From contig JAJDZD010000013.1 in the NCBI GenBank assembly GCA_022824865.1, positions 79,162 to 143,161 of the forward strand: a DNA stretch of 64,000 nt, in the 5' to 3' direction. The notes beneath the pieces are model-generated. The model ran no database searches. It saw only the letters and a program-made list of their open reading frames with translations, and was not told where the DNA came from. Numbering within the stretch: position 1 is the stretch's first letter; each line of letters starts with the position of its first letter. The DNA is from Chloroflexota bacterium. GTDB lineage: Bacteria > Chloroflexota > UBA11872. The position numbers and the translations under genes are program-made. Shown one piece after another: positions 19,113 to 28,310 of this stretch.

Positions 19113-19442
19113 CTAGGCGCTGTGCGTGAGTTGGCCTACGTGGAGCTTGTGGAATCGGACAAGATCTGACGTTGAGTTGACTGACAGTTCGCAGGTTCTC
19201 GATGCCGTGCCATCAGGCTCAGGGTTGATGCCGAAACGATCCAGGAAGTCGCTCAGGCTTCCCGTTTCTTCGAGAAAAGCGATGTGGTCTTCGGCCATTT
19301 CCCGCAGTTCGGTGACCAGCGTGTCGAGCGACGGATCGAAGGTTGACACGCCCAGTTCGTCGCATTTGCCGACCCACACGTCGTCTTCCCGCCAGTAGCG
19401 AAGGGTTACAACCAGCGAGAGGTCGGCATCGTTACCTGTCAT
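19113..19442 (-). CDS. HicB-like protein, no adjacent HicA
   Basis: LRYWREDDVWVGKCDELGVSTFDPSLDTLVTELREMAEDHIAFLEE. Confidence 0.55.
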   Translation of the reverse strand: MTGNDADLSLVVTLRYWREDDVWVGKCDELGVSTFDPSLDTLVTELREMAEDHIAFLEETGSLSDFLDRFGINPEPDGTASRTCELSVNSTSDLVRFHKLHVGQLTHSA

Positions 19443-19590
19443 TGCGGACTCGATTCCACGCCCAAGAGACCGCCCAGTTGCCGTGAAGCCGATTGTACCC
19501 GGCAGGTCCACGCGGTCCACGGACACGGCGTGGGGCGGGCGCGGGTATCCTGACGATAGACCAGAGTTGGCGAGGAAAGGAGCGTGGGCG

Positions 19591-20241
19591 GTGCTGAGAT
19601 TTCCTGAAGAGATCATGCTGCTGCTGCTGGACGATGAGGGCGGCGATTTCGTCCGGGTGCCGGAGTGGTCGGTGCAGTGCGCGCTGGCGGGCGCGGTGCT
19701 GATGGACCTGGCGCTGGAGAACCGGATCGACACGGACCCGAACTGGCTGACGGTGATCGACCCGACGCCGGTGGGCGACGACCTGCTGGACCCGACGCTG
19801 GAACGAATCACGCAGGCGGACGGGGAACGGGACACGAGGTTCTGGATTCAAGACATCGCCCAGCGGGCGGGCCCGATTCGCGAGCGGGTGCTGGAACGGC
19901 TGGTGGACCACGGGATCCTGCACGTGCGGGACGAGAAGTTCCTGTGGGTGTTCCAGGCGCGGCGCTACCCGGCGGTGGACGGCAAGGCCGACCGCGAGGT
20001 GAAGCTGCGGATCATGGAAGTGCTGTTCAGCGACGAGATCCCGGACCCGCGGGATATCGTGATCGTGTGCCTGGCGGAGGCCTGCGGGATTTTCCGCGAG
20101 CTGCTGTCGCGGCGGGAACTGGAGCACGTGACCGGGCGGATCGAGCAGGTGCGCAAGCTGGACCTGATTGGCCGGGAGGTTTCGCAGGCGGTCTGGGACA
20201 TCGAGACGTCCCTGGCCCTAACGATGCACCCCATGATGTAG
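19591..20241 (+). CDS. GOLPH3/VPS74 (GPP34) family protein
   Basis: LPEEIMLLLLDDEGG-like N-terminus (FPEEIMLLLLDDEGGDF), ALAGAVLMDLAL, RERVLERLVDHGIL. Confidence 0.8.
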   Translation: MLRFPEEIMLLLLDDEGGDFVRVPEWSVQCALAGAVLMDLALENRIDTDPNWLTVIDPTPVGDDLLDPTLERITQADGERDTRFWIQDIAQRAGPIRERVLERLVDHGILHVRDEKFLWVFQARRYPAVDGKADREVKLRIMEVLFSDEIPDPRDIVIVCLAEACGIFRELLSRRELEHVTGRIEQVRKLDLIGREVSQAVWDIETSLALTMHPMM

Positions 20242-20413
20242 TCGCAAGCGACTCCTGCTGGGGATCGAGTTTCAGCCGGGGCGCCGTGCAACGGACCTGA
20301 GATGTCGCAGCGCGCTCCCTTATAGGCGGCAAGCGGCCGCTCGCGGCTTTTGCTATGGATCGAGTTTCAACCGGGGCTGGGGTGCTGGGGACGCGACGAA
20401 GAGTCGGGGCCGC

Positions 20414-21007
20414 TTAGCAGTCGGCGCAGAGGTTAAGGGCAGCGCGCACACGGGCGATGACGGCTTCGTTGTCCACCGTGGCAAAGTCGGTCGTGTCGAT
20501 TCGGAAGAGTTCAGTGCCGCAGGTGAGCGGTCCGTAGACCAGGTACTGCTGGCGCCACTCGCGGGCCTGGGCGTCGGTACTCATTCCGGCGTCGTGTCCC
20601 GCGTGCCTTTCAGTTGTGCGGGATCGACGCATGTACCTGTGGAATGCCGTTTCGGGGTCGGCGTGGCAGTGCAGTTCGAGGACCTTGACCTCGAAGCGTT
20701 CTCGCACGCGGTCGAGCCAGCGAATCGAGTACGGACGATGAAACGCGGCCTCGGCGATGACCGATTGGCCAGCGGTGAGGTGAGTCTCGGCAGACAGATA
20801 GAAGACCGCGAAGGAAGCCGCGCCCAGCTTCTTTGACCACTCGCGGTCACCAACGCCCAAGCTGTCGAAGAGCGTCTCCTTGATGGCGTCCCGTTCGATG
20901 ACGGGGACGGGCAGGGCTTCGCCCAGGCGGCGCGCCAATACGGTCTTTCCAGTAGCCGGCGCCCCGGAAATGAGAACCAATACAGGCTTGGCCATGGTGC
21001 CCGGCAA
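20414..21007 (-). CDS. P-loop ATPase / kinase-like protein
   Basis: LVLISGAPATGKTVLARRLGEALPVPVIERDAIKE. Confidence 0.82.
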   Translation of the reverse strand: MPGTMAKPVLVLISGAPATGKTVLARRLGEALPVPVIERDAIKETLFDSLGVGDREWSKKLGAASFAVFYLSAETHLTAGQSVIAEAAFHRPYSIRWLDRVRERFEVKVLELHCHADPETAFHRYMRRSRTTERHAGHDAGMSTDAQAREWRQQYLVYGPLTCGTELFRIDTTDFATVDNEAVIARVRAALNLCADC

Positions 21008-21103
21008 CCTACGGCTGGCAAGGCGTCAATCTTGAGCCTAACCGGCGATGTGCTGCGCGCGTCACCCAAGAGGGTCCCGGGCCGCGCGCAGCATGAGCCC
21101 AAA

Positions 21104-22780
21104 CTAGGCGGTGGTGACGGCGCCCTGGCTGGCGGAGGAGACGAGGGCGGCGTATTTGGCCATGGCGCCGGTGGGGTAGCGAGGAGCCGGGGGCTGCCAG
21201 TCGGCCAGGCGCTCCTCGATCTGCTCGTCGGTGAGGTGGACGTCCAGGGTTCGATTGTCCACATCAAAGGTGATGAGGTCGCCGTCCTGGACGGCGGCGA
21301 TGGGGCCGCGGCGGAAGGCTTCGGGGGCGACGTGGCCGATCATGAAGCCGTGGGAGGCGCCGGAGAAGCGACCATCGGTCATCAGGGCGACGGAATCGCC
21401 CAGGCCGGCGCCCTGGATGGCGCCGGTGACGGCCAGCATTTCGCGCATGCCGGGGCCGCCGGCGGGGCCTTCGTTGCGGATGACGATGAAGGAGCCGGGT
21501 TCGATGTCCTGGTCGATGACGGCCTGGAAGCAGGCTTCCTCGCCGTCGAAGACGCGGGCCGGGCCGGTGAAGGTGTCGCGCTCCTGGCCGGAGACCTTGA
21601 TGACGCAGCCGTCCGGGGCCAGGTTGCCGCGCAGGATGAGGATGCCGCCGGTGGGCTTGAGGGGGTTGTCGGCGGGGTAGATGACCTGCTGGCCGGGGGT
21701 TTCCACGGCCGCGTTCGCCACCTCGCCGATGGTGCGGCCGTCGACGTAGCGCTCGTCGCCGTGGAGCAGGCCGAGCTTGTGGAGCTCGCGGGCCACGAGG
21801 GACAAACCGCCGGCCTGGAAGACATCGGTGGCGACGTAGTTCCCCCAGGGCTTGAGGTCGGCCAGGATCGGCACGCGGGCGGCGATTCGGTCGAAGTCCT
21901 CGAGTTCAAGGTCCACGCGGGCCTCGTGGGCGATGGCCATGATGTGCAGGACGGCGTTGGTGGAACCGCCGGTGGCGGCGACGGCCGAGATGGCGTTTTC
22001 GACGGACTCGCGGGTGATGATGTCGCGGGGGCGGACGTCGCGATCCAGCAGGTCCATCACCAGACGGCCGGCTTCGAAGGCGGTGTCGGCCTTGCCGCCG
22101 TCCATGGCTGGCACGACGTTAGCGCCGGGCGGGCTGATGCCCAGAAAGTCAAGCGCGGTGGCCATGGTGTTGGCGGTGAACTGGCCGCCGCAGGCGCCGG
22201 CGCCGGGGCAGGCGGCGTTCTCGATCTCCATCAGTTCGTCGGCGCTGAGCTTGCCGGCGGCGTGGGCGCCGACGCCTTCAAAGACTTCCTGGATGGTGAT
22301 GTCCTGGCCGCGGAACTTGCCGGGGGCGATGCTGCCGCTGTAGAGGGCCAGGCCGGGGATGTTCAGGCGCGCCAGGGCCATGGCGCCGGCGGGGATGGTC
22401 TTGTCGCAGCCGACGATGACGACGAGGGCGTCGAAGGAGTGGCCGATGGCGGCGACTTCGATGGAGTCGGTGATGACCTCGCGGCTGATGAGCGAGGCGC
22501 GCATGCCTTCGGTGCCCATGGAGACGCCGTCGCTAACGGAGATGGTGTTGACCTCCATGGGAGTGCCGCCGGCGGCGCGGATGCCCTCCTTGACGCGCTG
22601 AGCCATGCGCCGGTGGTTGAAGTTGCAGGGCATGGTTTCGATCCACTGGTGCGCCACGCCGACGATAGGCCGGGCCAGGTCTTCATCGGAAAACCCGATG
22701 GACTTGAGCTGGGAACGGGCCGGCGCGCGGGCCGGGCCGTCGGTCATGGCGGCGCTGTTGCGCTTGCGTGGATCGGACAT
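21104..22780 (-). CDS. ilvD: Dihydroxy-acid dehydratase
   Basis: GVSMGTEGMRASLISREVI, CDKTIPAGAMALARLNIPG, CPGAGACGGQFTANTMA, TDGRFSGASHGFMIGHVAPEA. Confidence 0.95.
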   Translation of the reverse strand: MSDPRKRNSAAMTDGPARAPARSQLKSIGFSDEDLARPIVGVAHQWIETMPCNFNHRRMAQRVKEGIRAAGGTPMEVNTISVSDGVSMGTEGMRASLISREVITDSIEVAAIGHSFDALVVIVGCDKTIPAGAMALARLNIPGLALYSGSIAPGKFRGQDITIQEVFEGVGAHAAGKLSADELMEIENAACPGAGACGGQFTANTMATALDFLGISPPGANVVPAMDGGKADTAFEAGRLVMDLLDRDVRPRDIITRESVENAISAVAATGGSTNAVLHIMAIAHEARVDLELEDFDRIAARVPILADLKPWGNYVATDVFQAGGLSLVARELHKLGLLHGDERYVDGRTIGEVANAAVETPGQQVIYPADNPLKPTGGILILRGNLAPDGCVIKVSGQERDTFTGPARVFDGEEACFQAVIDQDIEPGSFIVIRNEGPAGGPGMREMLAVTGAIQGAGLGDSVALMTDGRFSGASHGFMIGHVAPEAFRRGPIAAVQDGDLITFDVDNRTLDVHLTDEQIEERLADWQPPAPRYPTGAMAKYAALVSSASQGAVTTA

Positions 22781-22972
22781 GGAGGAGTCCTTGGGGTGTG
22801 GAGACAGTGGCCGTGTCGGGCTACATGGTGGGGGCGGAGGCGCGGGGATTCAAGGGATTAGCCGCGGTTGGTGGCTAGCGGTGAGCGGTTAGATGCCAGG
22901 GTTCGTCGCGGCGCTGCCCCAGGAGGCTCTTGTCTAGCCCAAGGTTGGTTGCGCGGAAGACCCTCACCCCGA

Positions 22973-22993
22973 CCCTCTCCCACGGGGAGAGGG
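22973..22993. repeat. Intergenic hairpin ccctctccc-acg-gggagaggg
   Basis: Near-perfect 9-bp stem between ilvD and the mutarotase gene. Confidence 0.6.
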
Positions 22994-23052
22994 GGAAAGA
23001 GCAGCCGCAATTCCTATGGCGAGGGGCCCTTTTTGCATCGGTCTTCGTGGGT

Positions 23053-23367
23053 TCAGTCCTGGTGGAAGAGTTCCTCCAGCATCTGGAGCGGGACGAGGCC
23101 GGAGGCGGTGTCGACGTCGAGGATGTCCGCGTGCTCGGCCTGCCAGCGGGCCTGGACGTCGGACTTGTCGAGGTAGGCGGAGGCGGCTTCCCAGTCCTCG
23201 CATTCCAGGAGGCCGATGGCGTGGTTCATGAAGAGGACGATGGTGAAGTTGCGGATGCCGGCTTTGGTGTTTTCGTCCTGCAATTCCTGCCAGACGGCGG
23301 CGTGGGTGCGGCGGTAGTCGTCGACCCGGTCGGGCTTGATGGGCAGAGCGAAGGCGATACGTTGCAT
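23053..23367 (-). CDS. L-rhamnose mutarotase family protein
   Basis: MQRIAFALPIKPDRVDDYRRTHAAVWQELQ...LLECEDWEAA. Confidence 0.88.
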   Translation of the reverse strand: MQRIAFALPIKPDRVDDYRRTHAAVWQELQDENTKAGIRNFTIVLFMNHAIGLLECEDWEAASAYLDKSDVQARWQAEHADILDVDTASGLVPLQMLEELFHQD

Positions 23368-23396
23368 GATGCGCTCCGGGAGAGACGTATGACGCC

Positions 23397-24323
23397 TTGG
23401 AGCATGCGCGGATTGCCGTGAATCGTCCACACACCTTTGCGGGAAACCCGCTGGATCGAGCGGAATACCAGCGGCGCGACGCGGACTGGCTGGAAGCACG
23501 CGAGCGGGATCCGGCGAGCCGGTTTCTTCCGCTGCGCAACCTGGACGTGCTGCTGGACGGCGAGGATCCGGCGCGGCTGGCGTGGGTGAGCAGCGCTTCG
23601 GCCGTTGGCCTGGAAGGGCCGAGGTTCCTACTGGGACTGCGAGACGGCGTGGCGCATTTCGCGCTGGACGTTAGCGACACCGAAGACGATCTGGCGTCCG
23701 GCAACGAGCGGCGCTTTGTGGATGTGCGGACGGCGGCGACGCTGCTGTCGGCGGAGGATGCGGGGATTACGGCGCAGGCGCGTTCGCAGGTGGACTGGCA
23801 CGCGCGGCACGGCTATTGCAGCGTGTGCGGAGAGCCGACCGAGGCGGTGCGGGGCGGCCAGCAGCGGACGTGCAGGAGTTGCGGGGCGGACCACTTTCCG
23901 CGGACCGACCCGGTGGTGATCGTGGTGGTGACGGACGGGAACCGTTGCCTGCTGGGACAGTCGCACGGGCGGCTGTCGCAGATGCGGATGTTCTCAGCGC
24001 TGGCGGGGTTTATGGACCAGGGGGAATCAATCGAAGAGGCGGTGCGGCGGGAGGTGTTGGAGGAGGCGGGCGTTCGGGTTGGGGAGGTGCGATATCACTC
24101 GTCGCAACCCTGGCCGTTTCCGTCGTCGCTGATGATTGGCTGTCACGCCGACGCGCTGACGACGGACTTGCGACCGGACAAGGTGGAAATGCTGTCCGTT
24201 CAGTGGTTCGAGCGGGCGACGGTACGGCGGGCGCTGGCCGGCGAGGACGACCAACTGCGGGTGCCGGCTTCCTTTGCCATCGCGCACCACCTGATCAGGG
24301 CCTGGGCGGAAGGTTTCGTCTAG
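23397..24323 (+). CDS. nudC: NAD(+) diphosphatase (Nudix)
   Basis: Zn ribbon CSVCG...CRSCG, Nudix box GFMDQGESIEEAVRREVLEEAGV, SQPWPFPSSLMIG. Confidence 0.92.
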   Translation: MEHARIAVNRPHTFAGNPLDRAEYQRRDADWLEARERDPASRFLPLRNLDVLLDGEDPARLAWVSSASAVGLEGPRFLLGLRDGVAHFALDVSDTEDDLASGNERRFVDVRTAATLLSAEDAGITAQARSQVDWHARHGYCSVCGEPTEAVRGGQQRTCRSCGADHFPRTDPVVIVVVTDGNRCLLGQSHGRLSQMRMFSALAGFMDQGESIEEAVRREVLEEAGVRVGEVRYHSSQPWPFPSSLMIGCHADALTTDLRPDKVEMLSVQWFERATVRRALAGEDDQLRVPASFAIAHHLIRAWAEGFV

Positions 24324-25162
24324 GACATCGGCGCTAGCGTGGAGCTAACGCTCGGACGCATCAGCCATTCATCCGAAATCCCTGTAAGTGCCCGACGGCC
24401 CCCCAGTCCGTCCGCCTCGTCCTCGCCTCGTTCCCCCCAAACGACTATCTCCGCAGTGGACAGGCCCATCCATCAGTGCTCACATCGGCAGTTTCAAGCC
24501 ACCGATGCTGCAGTGCTTGAGAATCCGCAATCTTCACCGCGCCCGTGCTCGCGCCACACTCTCGCCAAGCGCCCGATTCCCACGAGGCGTGCGGCACGGC
24601 GGGTAGCGGGCAGCAGGAGGCGGCATTCGGCTAGGTGACCTCAGCGACATTCCGGCGCTAGAGCGACGTTCGACCTCCGTTTAGTGAGCGGTTCTGTCAT
24701 TCAAGGGACGTTCGACAACGGTCACGTTGGCATCGACAGTCTCAGTGTCGCGATGGAGTACGAGGCGGTGGTGTCGAGCCATCGCGCCAATACGATGGGC
24801 CTCGGGGGCTGCCTATGGCAGCGCAGGCGAGCCTTGGCCCACGAGATCGCCGACGGGCGTGTCGTGGCGAAAAGCACGCGGGATGGAGCAGTTCGATGAT
24901 TGCCCGAAATCGCGCGGCGATACCGGCGCGGCTTTGGCCGTGGAGGCTCAAGAGCGGAGTTTTGGGTGCAGGGGTATTGGCAGTCGCAGGGCCAAGGCGA
25001 TGTGGCGAGCAGAAGCGGAGGGGCGAGGCGGCGCGACGAGAGAGTTAGGCTACTGGCTGTCGACCCGCCGCGTCATTTCGATCATGAGTTACGCAGGGGG
25101 CGCCCCCCAACGATCGCCGCATCCACTTGATGTCTTGGGGCTGATGGTGCTCCGTCAGTCGG

Positions 25163-26749
25163 GTGCGGGGCGCAGTGCCTAGCCTCTTGCTTAGAGTCTT
25201 CGTGTCGCCTTGCACAGGCAATCGGGCTCTTGTCGCCGCAATAGCAATCGTGTTGGGATTGACAGTGCTTGCATCAGGCTGCGGCATTGACGAGGAGACG
25301 TCGTCGGCCGCTGTCGAGCGGACGGAGAGGACCGAAAGCGCTGTCAGTCAAGACGAAGCGCCCAGCGAGGCGAAAGCCGACGATGGCAATGCGTCGGCGG
25401 ACGCAAGCGTTGGGAGGGGTTCGGTTTCGGCACAAACTCCCGTTGCCACAGCTCCTGTGGTCGCCGCGACACCTGACACGAGGATCGAGTCAGGTGCGGG
25501 AGCAGGCTTCAGGAACGCGCCCATGCGTGAGCCAACGTTTCCGTGCGGGCCATTCCTCGGAGGGTTCGCTAATTATTCCCACAGCATTGTGGAGTGGACA
25601 CCGGACGGATCCCGGCTGATCTTCGGTTTTCAGCACCAGCTGTGGGTTGTGGATCAGACGGGACGGGAGCTCCGGCGACTTGTGGATGCAAATCCAGGGC
25701 CGCGCCGGAAGTTTGGGTTTCGAGACGGTTTTCACGCGGATATTTCGCCGGACGGGCAGCAGGTGGTCTATACGTCGTGTGCCCATCGCAGCGACGACCC
25801 AATTCCTGCCCTTGATGGCAGTATTTATGAGGAAGGGACCCCCGCCTGGCGCGAGCGTTCCCATTTGAATTATGAATTGGCGGTGGTCGACATTGATGGT
25901 CGAGAGCCGCGGCGGCTGACGCACGATACGCGCTTTGACCACTTCCCGGCCTGGTCGCCCGATGGAACGCGAATAGCCTTTATCTCAGCGTCTGCCGATC
26001 GACGGTCCATTGACAATGACGAACTCCAGATATACCTGACGACGCCAAGCGGCGGGGGCGTACAGGTCGACGATTTGTCGGTCGGCTACGTTAGCTCGGG
26101 TCCACTGGCATGGTCACCAGACGGCGAGCGACTGGCGTATAGAAATGGCTATCTTGTATTTACAGTGAAGACTGGCTCTTATTTGACGGTCACGACTGAC
26201 ATGTCGACCACTACCTCGCTCTCGCCGTCTCCTGGTGACGTGCCGACGACGCAGCCTGATACATCCATGGTCCCCGTGTCCATGGTGACTGAGATTGGCC
26301 ACTCGGATATCGCGCCGTCGTGGTCGCCCGACGGCGAGTGGATCCTGACGGTGTCCGATGCGAGTGCAGGGTCGGCCTTCATCAGGGTGCGAGCCGACGG
26401 ACAGGCGAGCGAACCAATTGTCACGTTGTCGTCAATTGGAGTTGGGGTGCCGGTGTCCGAGGCGGCGTGGTCGCCGGACGGCTCGAAGATCGCGTTTGTT
26501 GCGGGGGGCATCTGGGTCGTTGATGCGGACGGTCGAAATGCACGCTTCTTACTTAGTGTCAGTGGTGGTCTCACACCGGCGGGGCGCGGCCATGTGGCCT
26601 GGTCGCCGGATAGCAAACAGATTGCGGCCTATTACTCCGGTGCCGGGCTGTTGTATGCGATTTCACTCGAGAACTTTGAACAGCGGCTCCTAGTGACAAA
26701 TGATGCCATGGAGGGCGTTCAGGCAGGGCAAGCGGTGCGGTCCAAGTGA
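25163..26749 (+). CDS. Secreted/lipoprotein beta-propeller (TolB/PD40-like repeats)
   Basis: Lipobox VLASGCG; repeated WSPDG motifs. Confidence 0.82.
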   Translation: MRGAVPSLLLRVFVSPCTGNRALVAAIAIVLGLTVLASGCGIDEETSSAAVERTERTESAVSQDEAPSEAKADDGNASADASVGRGSVSAQTPVATAPVVAATPDTRIESGAGAGFRNAPMREPTFPCGPFLGGFANYSHSIVEWTPDGSRLIFGFQHQLWVVDQTGRELRRLVDANPGPRRKFGFRDGFHADISPDGQQVVYTSCAHRSDDPIPALDGSIYEEGTPAWRERSHLNYELAVVDIDGREPRRLTHDTRFDHFPAWSPDGTRIAFISASADRRSIDNDELQIYLTTPSGGGVQVDDLSVGYVSSGPLAWSPDGERLAYRNGYLVFTVKTGSYLTVTTDMSTTTSLSPSPGDVPTTQPDTSMVPVSMVTEIGHSDIAPSWSPDGEWILTVSDASAGSAFIRVRADGQASEPIVTLSSIGVGVPVSEAAWSPDGSKIAFVAGGIWVVDADGRNARFLLSVSGGLTPAGRGHVAWSPDSKQIAAYYSGAGLLYAISLENFEQRLLVTNDAMEGVQAGQAVRSK

Positions 26750-26870
26750 CGCATGGACCGCGAGGGCCATGAGGCAGATCAGGCACACGTATCGGCACGC
26801 ATTGGACAACTTGCGGATGACGGGTTGATCAGTGCTGGGCGTTACTGCAAGGCCCAAATCGAAGAAGCCG

Positions 26871-27083
26871 TGGCCGTTTCCGTCGTCGCTGATGATCGGG
26901 TGCCACGCGGACGCGCTGACGACGGACTTGCGACCGGACAAGGTGGAGATGCTGTCCGTGCAGTGGTTCGAGCGGGCGACGGTACGGCGGGCGCTGGCCG
27001 GCGAGGACGACCAACTGCGGGTGCCGGCGTCGTTTGCGATCGCGCACCATCTGATCAGGGCGTGGGCAGAAGGCTCGGCGTGA
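26871..27083 (+). pseudogene. nudC 3'-end remnant, copy 2
   Basis: 213 bp colinear without indels with 24111-24323; differences mostly synonymous. Confidence 0.92.
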
Positions 27084-27141
27084 CCGACACGCTCGTATCC
27101 CGCGGTCCAGCACGCGATTCCGCCCGCGAGCAGCGCGTTAG

Positions 27142-28026
27142 TCATGGGTCGACCGCAATGCGGAAGCCGTGGCTGGCCAGGCGGCGTGTCGGGTCGCCGC
27201 GGTAGCGACGCGACGACAGCAGCTGATCGGGGCGCAGCTTGCCGAACGACCCGCCACGCAGGATGCGTCGGTCGGATGACGCGAACCGGTCCTGGCACCA
27301 CTCGTTCACGTTGCCGCCCAAGTCGTAGAACCCATAGGCGTTCGGCGTGAATGACCCAACGGGCGACGTGAACAGATGGCCGTCGTTGAAGCCCGGGATG
27401 CACGGCAGCGGGTCGTCGATCTGTTCGATCTCGGCCGCCGTGCGGTCGGGATAGTAGTGCCGGTACTCGTGTCGGAGTTCGCGAAACGCGGCCGCGTTGC
27501 CGCGCCACTCTTCACCCTGATAGTTGCCCGCGCCGCATGGTGGCGGCCACGACTCGCCCCACGGGTAGACGCCGGCTAGCCGGCAGTCCTTGCGCGCGGG
27601 TTCGGCCGCCGGGTTCTCCAGATGCCCGATGCCGACCGCGCAGCTCCACTCGTGATCGGTCGGCAGGCGGTGGGTTCGGCCCTCGCGTTCGCTGAGCCAG
27701 GCGCAAAACGACTGCGCGTCGTACCAGCTGATGTTGCCAACCGGGTGGTCCGGGCTCTCATGCCGGAAGGATTGAGGCCCGTGGTACTGGCGGCCCATAG
27801 CGACCCAATCACTAATCCGCACTGGCCATACGCCAAGCAGCACGTCCATGCCTGGAACCGGCAGAAACTCCACGCCGAGCAACCTCCCCGCGGGCCGGTC
27901 GTGCACCTTCAAGCGAGAGTCTGTCTTCTGGCGCTGGCGTCCCGCAACGACCCCATCATCCCGCGCCGCGCCTGTGGGTTCGATTGGTTGCCTGCGCGGA
28001 TGATCCGGCGCGTTCATGACCGTCAT
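27142..28026 (-). CDS. Formylglycine-generating enzyme / SUMF1 family protein
   Basis: PVGNISWYDAQSFCAWLS, LPTDHEWSCAV, PNAYGFYDLGGNVNEWCQDRF, RILRGGSF, HGFRIAVDP. Confidence 0.88.
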   Translation of the reverse strand: MTVMNAPDHPRRQPIEPTGAARDDGVVAGRQRQKTDSRLKVHDRPAGRLLGVEFLPVPGMDVLLGVWPVRISDWVAMGRQYHGPQSFRHESPDHPVGNISWYDAQSFCAWLSEREGRTHRLPTDHEWSCAVGIGHLENPAAEPARKDCRLAGVYPWGESWPPPCGAGNYQGEEWRGNAAAFRELRHEYRHYYPDRTAAEIEQIDDPLPCIPGFNDGHLFTSPVGSFTPNAYGFYDLGGNVNEWCQDRFASSDRRILRGGSFGKLRPDQLLSSRRYRGDPTRRLASHGFRIAVDP

Positions 28027-28043
28027 GAATCCGCCAACCAGTG

Positions 28044-28211
28044 CTGACCGCTGACCTGCGGCCTGACGACGCGGAGCGGCAGGCCTTGCGGTGGTGTGAG
28101 CGGGCCATGGCGCCGCGGGCGCTAGCCGGCGAGAACGTCGGGCTTCGGGTGCTGGCTTCCTTTGCGATCGCAAATCATCTGATTCGAGCGTGGGTAGAGG
28201 GTTCCGCGTAG
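28044..28211 (+). pseudogene. nudC 3'-end remnant, copy 3 (divergent)
   Basis: Frame reads LTADLRPDDAERQALRWCERAMAPRALAGENVGLRVLASFAIANHLIRAWVEGSA*, colinear with the NudC C-terminus. Confidence 0.85.
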
Positions 28212-28310
28212 CCGCTAGGTCCAACCACCCAATACGCTCCATTACGTACACCCATGCGACAACAGTTCAAACGACCAAGACCTATTCGAGTTAGAGCGAC
28301 AACTGATGGT

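Noticed and set aside
21032-22861. Long plus-strand ORF (609 aa, Gly/Val/Asp-rich)
   Set aside because: Antisense shadow of ilvD in a high-GC gene; composition not protein-like.
24339-25182. Several 70-150 aa ORFs after nudC
   Set aside because: Overlapping in multiple frames, no recognisable motifs; treated as non-coding or decayed DNA.
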